A model generated the notes under the pieces. The model was not told the origin of the DNA, searched no databases, and was given only the letters and a program-made list of their open reading frames with translations. From positions 779-44,395 of the forward strand of contig JACPBO010000017.1 of assembly GCA_016180285.1 (NCBI GenBank): a stretch of 43,617 nucleotides of DNA, read 5' to 3'. Positions 16,407 through 24,997 of this stretch are shown one piece after another. Position 1 is the stretch's first letter. The number at the start of each line of letters is the position of its first letter. Made by a program: the position numbers and the translations under genes. This DNA is from Candidatus Woesearchaeota archaeon (lineage in GTDB: Archaea > Nanobdellota > Nanobdellia > Woesearchaeales > JACPBO01).

Positions 16407-17366
16407 TTAGAAAGGGTAATAATTTAATTTGTCAGTTTGATACACAAACAGAGAATTATAATCTCTCATGTATTCTCCGCTAGTTTCTTTTATTTCTTTT
16501 AAGATTGCTCGCATTTCTTGAACATTAGTTACTTCAAAATCTAATTCCAAGTCCCATGAACCAATGACTTTTATAGTTCTTATCAGATTTTGGCATGTTG
16601 AAATCTGAGACAGAAATTCATTCTCGTCTTTTTCATAATTTTGATTAATTAAGATTTTATAGAAAGAGTTTCCAAACTTTTCATGATTTAGATTTATAGT
16701 AAATTTCTGCAAAATTCCTTCTTTTACCAGTTTCTTAATCCTATAGTGAGCTATATCTTTTGTTATTTTTAATTTTTCAGCTAATTCTACAATGGGTATT
16801 CTGGCATTTTGTGAGAGAATCTGCAGTAAAGAATGGTCTACTTTATTAAGTTCGATTATTTTTTCTTCTTTTTCCCTTTTTATTGGCGGAATTGATTCAG
16901 ATTTTATTAAATATCTTCTGCCAAAATACCTTGCATTAACAACTGGAAGGATTGTCCTTTCTTTAATGTACTTGCCGAAATGTTGATTTATCTCCAATAA
17001 AATTTTCTCTACGTCCTCATTATTTTTATAGAGAAAAACAAGATATGCATCAAAATTGCCATCTATTCTGGCAACATTTCCTAGGAGTCTATGATCTAAA
17101 AGAAAAGCGTAAAATCTTTTTTCTTCATCTAATGAAATGTTTTGAAGTTTGTAAAAAGCATGACAGGTAGTATAACCTATTTTTCTATAATTAACCTGCA
17201 CCATAAAGTTACTTATAATGCCCTTATTTTGCAATTTCTTTATTCTTTGATTAACAGAAACTTTAGAAAGTCTTATTTTCTTGCCTATCTCTGATGCAGA
17301 TTTTCTCGAATTCCCATCTAATTCATGAAGTAGTTTATAGTCATATAAGTCTAATTTCTTTGTCAT
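16407..17366 (-). CDS. Tandem Lrp/AsnC-type transcriptional regulator
   Basis: A 319-residue protein made of two Lrp/AsnC units. Unit 1: winged helix at about residues 5-60 (DLYDYKLLHELDGNSRKSASEIG, then LSKVSVNQRIKKL), followed by a ligand-binding-like domain. Unit 2: winged helix at about 172-225 (VDHSLLQILSQNARIPIVELAEKL, ITKDIAHYRIKKL) and a second RAM-like domain to the end (VIGSWDLELDFEV). Archaeal Lrp proteins sense amino acids or other metabolites. The gene diverges from the radical SAM gene, and a long inverted repeat lies directly upstream of its start, so it probably represses itself and controls the SPASM gene. Confidence 0.88.
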   Translation of the reverse strand: MTKKLDLYDYKLLHELDGNSRKSASEIGKKIRLSKVSVNQRIKKLQNKGIISNFMVQVNYRKIGYTTCHAFYKLQNISLDEEKRFYAFLLDHRLLGNVARIDGNFDAYLVFLYKNNEDVEKILLEINQHFGKYIKERTILPVVNARYFGRRYLIKSESIPPIKREKEEKIIELNKVDHSLLQILSQNARIPIVELAEKLKITKDIAHYRIKKLVKEGILQKFTINLNHEKFGNSFYKILINQNYEKDENEFLSQISTCQNLIRTIKVIGSWDLELDFEVTNVQEMRAILKEIKETSGEYMRDYNSLFVYQTDKLNYYPF

Positions 17367-17372
17367 AATCTT

Positions 17373-17412
17373 ATCATAATAGTAATATCTTTATAAATAT
17401 TACTATTTTGAT
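17373..17412. promoter_or_regulatory. Long palindromic operator between the Lrp-type and radical SAM genes
   Basis: Arms of 16 bp (17373-17388 and 17397-17412) are inverted repeats with a single mismatch; the inner 11 bp, AATAGTAATAT/ATATTACTATT, are perfect. The 8-bp spacer is CTTTATAA. The repeat starts 7 bp before the regulator's ATG and contains its TATA-like sequence, so binding would block the regulator's promoter. The half-site tail TTTTGATAAC recurs at 17444-17453. Confidence 0.7.
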
Positions 17413-17453
17413 AACTTTTTAATTAATAATATTATTATGTTTGTTTTGATAAC
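17406..17453 (+). repeat. Direct repeats TTTTGATAAC (two copies)
   Basis: TTTTGATAAC occurs at 17406-17415 and again at 17444-17453, 38 bp apart. The first copy overlaps the right arm of the palindrome; the second ends a few bases before the AAGGAGATAT ribosome binding site of the radical SAM gene. They are candidate accessory sites for the same regulator on the enzyme's promoter. Confidence 0.5.
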
Positions 17454-17474
17454 CACTTCTAAGGAGATATAAAA

Positions 17475-18581
17475 ATGGCAAAACTTAAGAGAGCGGCATT
17501 TACATTATGGAGCAAATGCAATGGTAGCTGTGGCTATTGTTTTAATAGAGAAAGAAAACAAGACGAACTTCAGCTCAGGGATAGCCAAAGCATTAGCTTA
17601 AATGAATTTCAAGGAATTTTAAGGGAAGCAAAATTCTTAGGGTTAGAAGATATCGAATTAAGCGGTGGTGAGCCATTTCTTCACCCCAAAATAGTTTTAG
17701 ACATGGTAAAATATGCTGGCAATAATGAAATACTTGCAGGAATTTTCACAAATGGCACTTTGCTTAATGGCGAGATATTAAATTCTCTTAGCGATGTAGG
17801 AGTTGCATGGCTAAGATTTAGTCTTGGAGGCTATGATTTTAAAACACACTCGCTTGAAAGAAAAGGCACTCCTAAAATGTTTGAGAATGTAATAAATGCA
17901 GTTAATTATTCTATCCAGAAAGGCATTAAAACACGGCTTTTTGTTCCAATAACACAAAGAACATTTCCTTTTATAGAAAGAACAAGTGATTTTATTGCCG
18001 AACAATTTCCAGGACTCGAACATGTAGCATTCGATTGTTATATCCCTAATGGAGTGCCTGAAAAAGACAAAAGATTTCTGATGTCTCCAGAACAACATTA
18101 TGCCGCCATAGATTCCCTCCTTAAATCAAGAAGAAAGCACGAAGGAAAATTAAAAGTAATCCCTTATTACGGTTGTTTTGAATTTTTAAGTCCTGAATGG
18201 GCTGGTGAAGAAGTTCTAAAATCTCAATGTGGAAAAGAAAGACTTGCATTTTTGGCTAATGGAGATGTAACTCCGTGCTTGTGCACTCTTGATGTTCTTG
18301 GAAATTTTAGAGAAGAAGGGTTCAATTTAAAGAAAATAGTTGAAACAATGCCGCATCCAGAACATTATGATTTCTCATCCTATGCGCCTTGCTCATCTTG
18401 TAATAAATATCAAATCTGCCATGATTCTTGGTGCCCTTCTTTAACTGTTAATGGAAGAGGAAATTATCAAGCAACACCTTCAACATGTCCTGCTGTAAGA
18501 AAATTCGAATCTTCCGTTAAAGATGGAATAACCCCTGAAGAAGCAATTAAACAAGCACTTGAGAGGCATAATTTAAGATGA
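17475..18581 (+). CDS. Radical SAM/SPASM-domain enzyme
   Basis: A 368-residue radical S-adenosylmethionine enzyme. The cluster motif CNGSCGYC (Cys15, Cys19, Cys22) is CX3CX2C, followed by LSGGEPFLHP (residues 62-71) and a partial TIM barrel. The C-terminal third is a SPASM/twitch-type auxiliary cluster domain: QCGKERLAFLANGDVTPCLC, GNF, then CSSCNKYQICHDSWC and a final STCPAVRKF. Such enzymes modify peptides (RiPPs) or proteins, or act in cofactor and heme pathways; the substrate here is unknown. A strong AAGGAGATAT site precedes the ATG. The stop overlaps an ATG (ATGA) that begins a small frameshifted ORF. Expression is probably controlled by the divergent Lrp-type regulator. Confidence 0.9.
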   Translation: MAKLKRAAFTLWSKCNGSCGYCFNRERKQDELQLRDSQSISLNEFQGILREAKFLGLEDIELSGGEPFLHPKIVLDMVKYAGNNEILAGIFTNGTLLNGEILNSLSDVGVAWLRFSLGGYDFKTHSLERKGTPKMFENVINAVNYSIQKGIKTRLFVPITQRTFPFIERTSDFIAEQFPGLEHVAFDCYIPNGVPEKDKRFLMSPEQHYAAIDSLLKSRRKHEGKLKVIPYYGCFEFLSPEWAGEEVLKSQCGKERLAFLANGDVTPCLCTLDVLGNFREEGFNLKKIVETMPHPEHYDFSSYAPCSSCNKYQICHDSWCPSLTVNGRGNYQATPSTCPAVRKFESSVKDGITPEEAIKQALERHNLR

Positions 18582-18699
18582 AAATTGCATTGATTAAACA
18601 ACAGATACATTAACAGAAACAAGTTCATACACTTCTCAAAAAGATTGCAAAGGAGTTTTTAAAAGACAGCACCATGGTGAACAAATAGGCTGGACATGA
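18578..18699 (+). pseudogene. Frameshifted small ORF coupled to the radical SAM gene
   Basis: ATG at 18578 overlaps the radical SAM stop codon (ATGA), reads MKIALIK and stops after 11 codons. One base of slip at the AAA run near 18596-18598 would open a second frame through to TGA at 18697-18699, giving a peptide of about 40 residues: MKIALIK followed by TTDTLTETSSYTSQKDCKGV and then FKRQHHGEQIGWT. Codon choice in the second frame matches the upstream gene. It may be a precursor peptide of the enzyme, the truncated start of a lost gene, or an assembly error at a homopolymer. I do not recognise the sequence. Confidence 0.4.
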
Positions 18700-18706
18700 T
18701 GTTTAT

Positions 18707-20575
18707 TTACTGTTTCATCTTTCTTATCCTTTTCAGAAGCCCTTCCTTGCCTTTCCAATACAATGCCTGCTCCAGAACCTGGGAAATGTTCTCAACCGGG
18801 ATGATCTCTATTTTTTCAAGCTTTTTCTTATCAATGATTATGTCCTGCATGTTTGATTTCGGAACAATTACTTTTTTGATTCCTGCTTCAAATGCAGCTT
18901 CAACTTTTGAGGAAACTCCGCCAACAGGCAGCACTTCGCCTCTGACAGACAGGCTGCCGGTCATTGCAACATCCTGCTTGACTGGAATATTTTTCAATGC
19001 AGAGATTATTGAAGCTGCAACTGCTATGCTTGCTGAGTCGCCTTCAACGCCTTCATAGGTCTGCAGAAATTGTACATGTATATCATAATCCTTAACATCC
19101 TCTCCGAAGTATTTCTTGATTATTGCAGAAACGTTTTTAACAGCCTCTCTTGCTATCTCCCCTAATTTGCCTGTTGCAATTATCTCTTTTTCTTTTCCGC
19201 CAAAAGCAACTTCCGAGTCAATGGGCAGTATTATGCCTGAGTAAGCGTCTTCTGATCCGATAACAGCCAGGCCATTTACTCTTCCTATCTTCCTGCCTTC
19301 TGTCACAATAACTTCATATTCTTTTTTCCTTTCAATATACCTGTCAGCCATCTGCTGCTCCAGTGTCCTGGCAATTTTCTTTGCCTCAGCTATGTGCTTC
19401 TTTTCAACTAGTTTGGAATTCTGCTCTTTTGCAAGATCGCCTGCCGCTCTTATCAGTCCGCCTAATTCCCTCAATCTTAATGTAAGATGGTCTTTTCTAT
19501 TAGCTTTATAGCGCGCTTCTTCAATTATTGCATCAACTGCTTCCCTGCTGAAGTGAGGGATTTTTTTGTCTTTTGCAACTTCCTGCGCAACAAAAACAGC
19601 TATTTTGTCCCGGTTTTCAGGAGTATCCTGGATAGTCTCTTTCATAAAAACTTCATATCCATAGCCTCTGATACGAGAACGCAATGCCGGGTGCATTCTT
19701 GCAACTGTTTCTGCATTTCCTGCAGCAACTAAAATAAAAGTGCAAGGCACAGCTTCTGTCCTGACCATTGCTCCTGCTGATCTTTCGCTCTGCCCTGTTA
19801 TGGGGTATTTCCCTTCCTGCAGCGCTGTCAATAATTCCTGCTGCGTTGCCGGCTCTAATGTTGCGATTTCATCAACAAAAAGAACTCCCATGTTTGCCTT
19901 GTGGATCATCCCGGCTACAACTCTTTCATGCGCAGGAGTGCCAAGGCCCCCGGATTGAAACGGATCATGAAGTACATCGCCGAGCAAAGCTCCTGCATGC
20001 GCTCCAGTTGCATCCATAAATGGCGCATGTTTCTGGTTAAAATTATCTACAATGACTTTTGGGACAGATTCCTTGACATTAGCGCTCATTCTTTTGTTCA
20101 GATTAAGGAACAGCATAAATCCGATTATGAAGATTATTCCTGTCATCATAGATGCTGCAAATATAATGTCTGATATTTGCCCGCTTCTCCAGAAATAATA
20201 AGGCAATAAAGAAACTATTAAAACAACAATGAACAGAAGGATTGTTTGATTCTTGAATGAAGATGTAGTTTGAATCCTTGCCCTGAAGACAAGGTCGCGG
20301 CCTTTTCCTGCAGGCATTGTTCTTATTAAAGGCGTATTCTCATCATTCGGATTTGGAAATGAAACAGTATCTACAAGCTTTTCCTTTGGCAGCATTTCAG
20401 CCAGGCCAAGCCCTAACATTGATTTTCCGGTTCCAGGCTCGCCTATGAGCAGAACGTGGCGCCTCTGCAATGCTGCCTTTTTCATGATTTCTACAGCTGC
20501 GTCCTGGCCTATGACCTGCTCTATTATTCTTTTTGAGACTGAAATTTCAGATGTTGACTTGAAATTAAGAGGCAT
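18707..20575 (-). CDS. lonB: LonB, membrane-anchored archaeal Lon protease
   Basis: A 622-residue ATP-dependent protease of the archaeal Lon type. AAA+ module: Walker A GEPGTGKS (45-52) and Walker B VLFVDEI (231-237). Two transmembrane helices lie in the insertion between them (about 111-129 and 137-159), anchoring it to the cytoplasmic membrane. The C-terminal protease domain has the Ser514 (GVEGDSAS) and Lys557 ([10 protein letters not shown]) dyad. The length is typical and no intein is present. It converges with the radical SAM region. A TATA sequence exactly between this ATG and that of the OB-fold gene serves a leaderless start in both directions. Confidence 0.96.
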   Translation of the reverse strand: MPLNFKSTSEISVSKRIIEQVIGQDAAVEIMKKAALQRRHVLLIGEPGTGKSMLGLGLAEMLPKEKLVDTVSFPNPNDENTPLIRTMPAGKGRDLVFRARIQTTSSFKNQTILLFIVVLIVSLLPYYFWRSGQISDIIFAASMMTGIIFIIGFMLFLNLNKRMSANVKESVPKVIVDNFNQKHAPFMDATGAHAGALLGDVLHDPFQSGGLGTPAHERVVAGMIHKANMGVLFVDEIATLEPATQQELLTALQEGKYPITGQSERSAGAMVRTEAVPCTFILVAAGNAETVARMHPALRSRIRGYGYEVFMKETIQDTPENRDKIAVFVAQEVAKDKKIPHFSREAVDAIIEEARYKANRKDHLTLRLRELGGLIRAAGDLAKEQNSKLVEKKHIAEAKKIARTLEQQMADRYIERKKEYEVIVTEGRKIGRVNGLAVIGSEDAYSGIILPIDSEVAFGGKEKEIIATGKLGEIAREAVKNVSAIIKKYFGEDVKDYDIHVQFLQTYEGVEGDSASIAVAASIISALKNIPVKQDVAMTGSLSVRGEVLPVGGVSSKVEAAFEAGIKKVIVPKSNMQDIIIDKKKLEKIEIIPVENISQVLEQALYWKGKEGLLKRIRKMKQ

Positions 20576-20592
20576 ATTTTTCTGTAAGAGGG

Positions 20593-20604
20593 GAATATTT
20601 AAAA
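20593..20604. promoter_or_regulatory. Symmetric bidirectional TATA box for lonB and the OB-fold gene
   Basis: The palindromic core TTTAAA (20598-20603) is centred at 20600.5, about 26 bp from both divergent start codons (20575 minus, 20627 plus). No other TATA-like element fits either gene in this 51-bp spacer, so a single box appears to drive two leaderless transcripts. Confidence 0.6.
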
Positions 20605-20626
20605 ATGTTGCGAATTATGCTGGTTT

Positions 20627-20959
20627 ATGGCCAATAAATTGCTGAAAATAAGCTTTATCGGAGCAATAGCCGGAATTATTTTGTTGTTCATTATATCTGA
20701 GAATATTGGCATAAATAAGATTTCCATTGACAGGATAGATGAAATCTATATCGGCAGAAGCATAAGGTTTTCAGGAGAAATAACAAAGATCAGCAGCAGC
20801 GAGAAATTCAGCTCTATAGAGGTTGACGGAAAGATATTGGTTGTCTTGTTTGACAAAGTGAATCTGAAGAAAGGCAATAAAATAGAAGTGATTGGTAAAG
20901 TTGATGAATATAAAAACAAGATAGAGGTTGTTGCGGATTCGATAAGGACGATAAATTAA
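20627..20959 (+). CDS. Membrane-anchored OB-fold protein
   Basis: A 110-residue protein with one N-terminal hydrophobic helix (about residues 7-24; ISFIGAIAGIILLFIISENI) and an OB-fold-like domain: IYIGRSIRFSGEITKIS, FSSIEVDGKILVVLF, then KKGNKIEVIGKVDEYKNKIEVVA. This is the pattern of the nucleic-acid-binding OB family (tRNA-anticodon/RPA-like), here tethered to the membrane. Many small archaeal proteins of this kind have no assigned role. It shares a promoter with lonB, which suggests co-expression only. Confidence 0.75.
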   Translation: MANKLLKISFIGAIAGIILLFIISENIGINKISIDRIDEIYIGRSIRFSGEITKISSSEKFSSIEVDGKILVVLFDKVNLKKGNKIEVIGKVDEYKNKIEVVADSIRTIN

Positions 20960-20976
20960 AAGAGAAAAAATAAAAA

Positions 20977-21477
20977 TCAGAATGCCGGTTTATACATTTC
21001 TTGAAGTTTACAGTATGTTATCGCTGCTTCCATAGATTTCATAACCGGTTGCATCTTTGCAACATCTTCACCAGCAATTTTTTGACCACGTTTGTGGCTT
21101 AAAGCATTAGCATAATGCGCAACGCTTCCTTCTAAGTCACCACTCAAGGCAGCCTGTGCAGCATCATGAACTTCTTGAATTTGTTCTAATGGTAAGCTAT
21201 CAATTGCTACTTTAGCTGCTTTCGTTGCTCTTATTGCCTTTGCCATTTGGAATGGTTTAAATATGCCATATTCCTTACCTACTTCAGGATTTTCTATTGT
21301 ATTGACAACATTTCTAAAATAACTTTTTGCTGCTGCAAGCGGTATATCTAATCCATAAGCAATTTCGTGATGATATGTTCCCTCTGTCATAGAGCTTGTT
21401 ATTCCTGCATTATGGACTCTCTCGCATAGAGTTTCAACTGCTTGAAATGTTGCTTTTATAAGTTTAATTTTATCCAT
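20977..21477 (-). CDS. Hypothetical helical protein (166 aa)
   Basis: The start is ATG 21477, preceded by AAGGAGG at a good distance; the frame continues upstream to 21504 but that would overlap the preceding gene. The protein is soluble and mostly alpha-helical with many alanines (AKAIRATKAAKVAIDSLPLEQ, VHDAAQAALSGDLEGSVAHYANAL) and contains TEGTYHHEIAYGLDIPLAA. I do not recognise a family. It is the second gene of a two-gene operon, one base after the upstream stop. Both genes have nearly identical, very strong ribosome binding sites, implying high and matched translation. Confidence 0.7.
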   Translation of the reverse strand: MDKIKLIKATFQAVETLCERVHNAGITSSMTEGTYHHEIAYGLDIPLAAAKSYFRNVVNTIENPEVGKEYGIFKPFQMAKAIRATKAAKVAIDSLPLEQIQEVHDAAQAALSGDLEGSVAHYANALSHKRGQKIAGEDVAKMQPVMKSMEAAITYCKLQEMYKPAF

Positions 21478-21478
21478 T

Positions 21479-22285
21479 TTACTTGCCTCCTTGGTCAAAA
21501 ACATATTTCAGCATATATGTGTGAAGCGGATCACTGGATTCGCTAAAGTCCATTGTTCCTACATATATGTCTGTGTGGAATGTCTTTCCGTCGCTTAGGC
21601 CTCTTGTTACTATAGCTTTTCGTTCTTCAGTAAGGACTTTCTCTCCCTTAACTATCAGTGTTAAATCGGGCTTTCCTGTAGAAGGCAGCATATCTCTTAC
21701 AATCTGCGTTATTTCACTAACATGGCCAGCCCTATCAAAGCCAAGTCTTCCTGGTATTATGTCTATAAAACTAGAATCTGGCTTGTCGCCAGTAATGGTT
21801 ATGCTATGGGGTCTATTTTGATCTCCCAGAATAGTGTATGAAAGCGGCTTTCCATTAACTTCTGATTCTTCATCAATCAAAACGCTCCTTGTAATGTGCC
21901 CTGGCTCATCAAAATACGGGCTTTTTGCCCTTGCAACTAATACGCCAATGCTCATGCCGTGCGTTGACCAGACATGTATTGAGCCATCATTTCCTAATGC
22001 TTCTGGAAGCAGGTAGCATGGTTTTCTCGGGTTTTCAACAATATATGTGTCAACAGGAGCAATGCCTGTCGGCTTATAATGAACACTTCTTGCAGAAATT
22101 TTGTCTGGCAGCAAATCCTGTTCTTTCAATTCCTCGAGATCAGGGCTGTAACCGCCAATAAGTCTTATGACACTAAGCTCTCTGTCAAGCATTCTTTTTC
22201 TGTCATCAGTCCATACCATGCCTTGCGTAAGCTTGCTTTGTGTTAAGCTGTTTTTCATAATTTCAATTTCCTGTGCTCTGTTCAT
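21479..22285 (-). CDS. Hypothetical protein (268 aa)
   Basis: A soluble 268-residue protein with no recognised domain. The N-terminal helix-rich part (MNRAQEIEIMKNSLTQSKLT) leads to an alpha/beta region containing ELSVIRLIGGYSPDLEEL, HVWSTHGMSIGVLVARAKS, HITRSVLIDEESEVNG and LTLIVKGEKVLTEERKAIV. AAGGAGGCAAAGAAA precedes the ATG, and a TATA-like CATATATATAG (minus strand, about 22346-22356) gives an untranslated leader of roughly 40 nt. It forms an operon with the 166-residue gene downstream and diverges from the AbrB-PhoU regulator, whose promoter region contains the palindrome AACATATGTT (22369-22378). Confidence 0.72.
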   Translation of the reverse strand: MNRAQEIEIMKNSLTQSKLTQGMVWTDDRKRMLDRELSVIRLIGGYSPDLEELKEQDLLPDKISARSVHYKPTGIAPVDTYIVENPRKPCYLLPEALGNDGSIHVWSTHGMSIGVLVARAKSPYFDEPGHITRSVLIDEESEVNGKPLSYTILGDQNRPHSITITGDKPDSSFIDIIPGRLGFDRAGHVSEITQIVRDMLPSTGKPDLTLIVKGEKVLTEERKAIVTRGLSDGKTFHTDIYVGTMDFSESSDPLHTYMLKYVFDQGGK

Positions 22286-22426
22286 TTTCTTTGCCTCCTT
22301 ATTAATTTATTACTTGTTCGTAATTACAAAATGTAAAATGCGCTACTATATATATGTTTTCCATATTAAACATATGTTACATAATTTTTAGAAAGATTTA
22401 AATACGGGCCAGGATTAACAGCATTT

Positions 22427-23353
22427 ATGAGAAGGAAAGTAATAAAGCAAAGGGATTCTTATACAATCACCTTGCCTATAAAATGGGCAAAAGAAAAAGG
22501 CATATCTGAAGAAGTGGATATCGAAGAAACCCAGAATAATCTGCTTATCAGACCAATAAGCAATGGCTATGAAAAGAAGTCAATAACATTCACGCTTGAT
22601 TCAAGCTTTTCGCCCTTTGTAACCCATGTAATAACCAATCTCTACAGGCTGGGGTTTGACAGCATTAATTTGAATATTAAAAACAAGGAGCAGGTTAACA
22701 TTATCCAGGAAACGCTGGACAAATATACTATTGGCTTTGAAATTACGCGCCATGATGATAAAATCTGCGTGCTTGAAAGCATCAGCGAGCCTACTGAAGA
22801 AAAATCAGAAACAATTCTAAGGAGAATTTTTTTGCTTATTAAAGAAACATTAGATGCGCTTGCCAAACATATTACGGAGCATAAGCCCCTCGACATCAAT
22901 ATCTTGAAAGCAAATGCAATGAAAGTGGATAAATACTCCTATTTTTCAAGAAGGACCATCATAAAGCACAATTTTGCTGAAAAATCTGTATTCAACTATG
23001 TTATATTCTATCAGTTAATGCTCATAGAGCACAGTTTATTAAGGATAGCGCATGCATTGGCTGAAGACAAAAAAATATCAAAGGAATTTATCGAGATTAT
23101 TGAGAAAGCGCAGCCTTATTTTGACAATTTCTATCAGGGGTATTTTGAAAAAAACCTAGAAAAACTGCATATTGCAAACAGGGCAGGCCAGGAATTACTA
23201 TACGCCGGCATTTATGGCATCTTAAGAAAAAAGAAAGGGGATATTGCAGTGTACCATCTTGCTGAATTTATAAGATTAGTTTATTTATCAATAAGCCCGA
23301 CAGTGGGGATTATTATTGATGCAATGACAAAGAAAGAGAAAGAACTAAAATAA
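22427..23353 (+). CDS. AbrB/PhoU-type phosphate uptake regulator-like protein
   Basis: A 308-residue protein with an N-terminal AbrB/MazE-type swapped-hairpin DNA-binding domain (MRRKVIKQRDSYTITLPIKW, residues 1-50), a short alpha/beta part (about 60-125) and a long helical PhoU-like region (about 130-305; RRIFLLIKETLDALAKHI and MKVDKYSYFSRRTI). This layout is common in archaea and annotated as a phosphate uptake regulator. No phosphate transporter gene is seen nearby, so the target is unknown. GATTTAAATAC (22397-22407) lies roughly 25 bp before the ATG, so the message is leaderless or nearly so. Confidence 0.85.
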   Translation: MRRKVIKQRDSYTITLPIKWAKEKGISEEVDIEETQNNLLIRPISNGYEKKSITFTLDSSFSPFVTHVITNLYRLGFDSINLNIKNKEQVNIIQETLDKYTIGFEITRHDDKICVLESISEPTEEKSETILRRIFLLIKETLDALAKHITEHKPLDINILKANAMKVDKYSYFSRRTIIKHNFAEKSVFNYVIFYQLMLIEHSLLRIAHALAEDKKISKEFIEIIEKAQPYFDNFYQGYFEKNLEKLHIANRAGQELLYAGIYGILRKKKGDIAVYHLAEFIRLVYLSISPTVGIIIDAMTKKEKELK

Positions 23354-23378
23354 TCAGTATTTTTCAAGCGGATTTTAC

Positions 23379-23846
23379 TCAGTCAATCATTCCCTTGGGT
23401 TTAAGTTCTCTGGGTGCAATACAAGGGAGCTTATAGCCCCCCATATTTTTTAAAACATACATTTGCAAAACATGATGTGTAGTAGATTGATTTATGTCAT
23501 CCCATTTTAAAGCAACTCTCGGATCATCTTCACTCATAGCTACTACTTTAGGATTGGACTTATGAAACTGTCTTGCAGTGATATCAATGAATAATCTTAA
23601 CTCAGGGTCATATGAAAAATCATGAGGAACCTTGACAAAATCTTCTGACAGATCTCCCCAAGCTGCACGCGCCTGGCGGTATTCTTTATCAAATGGCCCA
23701 TAATACTCTCCTTTTACAATTAAAAATCCAAAGTCATCATATAATGCTAAACGTGCGAGTTTACAACACATAAAAGGAAAACCACTAAATTCTAATCTCA
23801 TCCAGTTTACTTTTGCTTCTAGTTTCTTAATTAACTTATCTATCAT
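23379..23846 (-). CDS. Hypothetical protein (155 aa)
   Basis: A 155-residue protein of unknown function. Features: an N-terminal helix (MIDKLIKKLEAKVNWMRLEF), then FPFMCCKLARLALYDDFGFL, which has two adjacent cysteines. It continues with YGPFDKEYRQARAAWGDLSE, VPHDFSYDPELRLFIDITARQ and HVLQMYVLKNMGGYKLPC. The pattern FMCC...RLALY...HAW-like region and FIDITARQ somewhat recalls small papain-like or transglutaminase-like proteins, but I cannot assign it. The start overlaps the stop of the phosphotransferase by 4 bp (ATGA), so it is the third gene of a coupled RHH-kinase-hypothetical set. Confidence 0.65.
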   Translation of the reverse strand: MIDKLIKKLEAKVNWMRLEFSGFPFMCCKLARLALYDDFGFLIVKGEYYGPFDKEYRQARAAWGDLSEDFVKVPHDFSYDPELRLFIDITARQFHKSNPKVVAMSEDDPRVALKWDDINQSTTHHVLQMYVLKNMGGYKLPCIAPRELKPKGMID

Positions 23847-24997
23847 TTAAAAGCTACCCCGATGCGCTGCAAAAATGAATATTTCGCATTTTCCAAACTT
23901 TCAGCAAGCAAATAGCCTAATTCATTGAATCTTTGATCCTGCTTTCTCAATTGCTTTACGATCTTGAATGATTCTTCCGCCATAACAGCGGCATTTTTCA
24001 ACATCTGCTGATCCGGCTCTGCTCTCTTGCAGCTAGAGTCGTATTTGGCAATATAAGAACCGACATGAAGGATTGCTTCCCTCAGCTTCTCTTTCTGATA
24101 TGTGCGCTTTAAATCACCCTGTTTTAAATATGAAAGTCGTGGATTTAGGCTGATTGCTTCATCAATAGTTTTTCTGTAAGCAGAAATTATTGTATCTTCG
24201 TTAAAAAGAATCTCGCTTCTTGGATCAAGTCCGGCAATAAGGTTGCATAAAGCAACATCTTTTAATGGGTTGCCGAACTGAAGTCTTTCAAAATCATTCA
24301 ATGCGATTCTGCCTTTATACCAGGCAACATTGCAGCTGCCAAGATCGCCATGAATAATCGCATCTCCTCCGCTCGTCAATAATTCCAAAAATTTTTCTTT
24401 TAATGATTCAGAGCTGCCAATTCTTGCAGAATATCTCCTGTCGAATTCATTTGCCTCTTCCTCTTTAGTTGGCTTTTTCAGAGTAATGCCTTTTTGCATA
24501 AGCTCCTGTATTATTTTATCGCGGTTAGCTGCCATATCGATTTGGAATTGCGCTATTGCATGGCCAGCATCCTTGGCATAAATGCCATGCAGCAACATAA
24601 TAGAATATTCAAAAAACCGGTCTAAAATACCTTGTTTTTGGCGGACTATTTCGGGCATAAAACGCGGACCGATGTATTCCGTTTCTATCCTGCCAAACGT
24701 ATCGAGATTTTCAACAGGGATTGTTTGAACATCTGTATATCTGCGAATAACTTCTTCCAATACAGATACACTAGGATCGCCAGTTGGTTTATCCACAGTC
24801 TCAAATGTGTGTTGAGTAGCTTCTACTTCCTTGGAAAAGAGAGGGCTTTTTGTTTTAAATAGTCGGGATAACCACAAAGGCACTCTTTGCTTTACCTGGG
24901 TGCCTTTAGGAGAAAAATATGTTTTGCGATAAATAGAATGCCTAGCAAAACAAGGCAATTCTTCAATCCTCAATACATAAGCATCATAAGGGATCAT
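23843..24997 (-). CDS. Aminoglycoside phosphotransferase-like kinase
   Basis: A 384-residue protein with the APH/choline-kinase fold signature in the second half: IIHGDLGSCNVAW (residues 215-227; catalytic Asp218, Asn223) followed by RIALNDFERLQFGNPLKDVAL (metal-binding Asp235). The N-terminal lobe is divergent, about 200 residues, with an FSPKGTQVKQRVPLWLSRL stretch. Such kinases phosphorylate small molecules (sugars, choline, antibiotics) or proteins; the substrate is unknown. The start overlaps the stop of a tiny ribbon-helix-helix gene, and the stop overlaps the next start, both by 4 bp, making a tightly coupled three-gene set. Confidence 0.8.
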   Translation of the reverse strand: MIPYDAYVLRIEELPCFARHSIYRKTYFSPKGTQVKQRVPLWLSRLFKTKSPLFSKEVEATQHTFETVDKPTGDPSVSVLEEVIRRYTDVQTIPVENLDTFGRIETEYIGPRFMPEIVRQKQGILDRFFEYSIMLLHGIYAKDAGHAIAQFQIDMAANRDKIIQELMQKGITLKKPTKEEEANEFDRRYSARIGSSESLKEKFLELLTSGGDAIIHGDLGSCNVAWYKGRIALNDFERLQFGNPLKDVALCNLIAGLDPRSEILFNEDTIISAYRKTIDEAISLNPRLSYLKQGDLKRTYQKEKLREAILHVGSYIAKYDSSCKRAEPDQQMLKNAAVMAEESFKIVKQLRKQDQRFNELGYLLAESLENAKYSFLQRIGVAFK

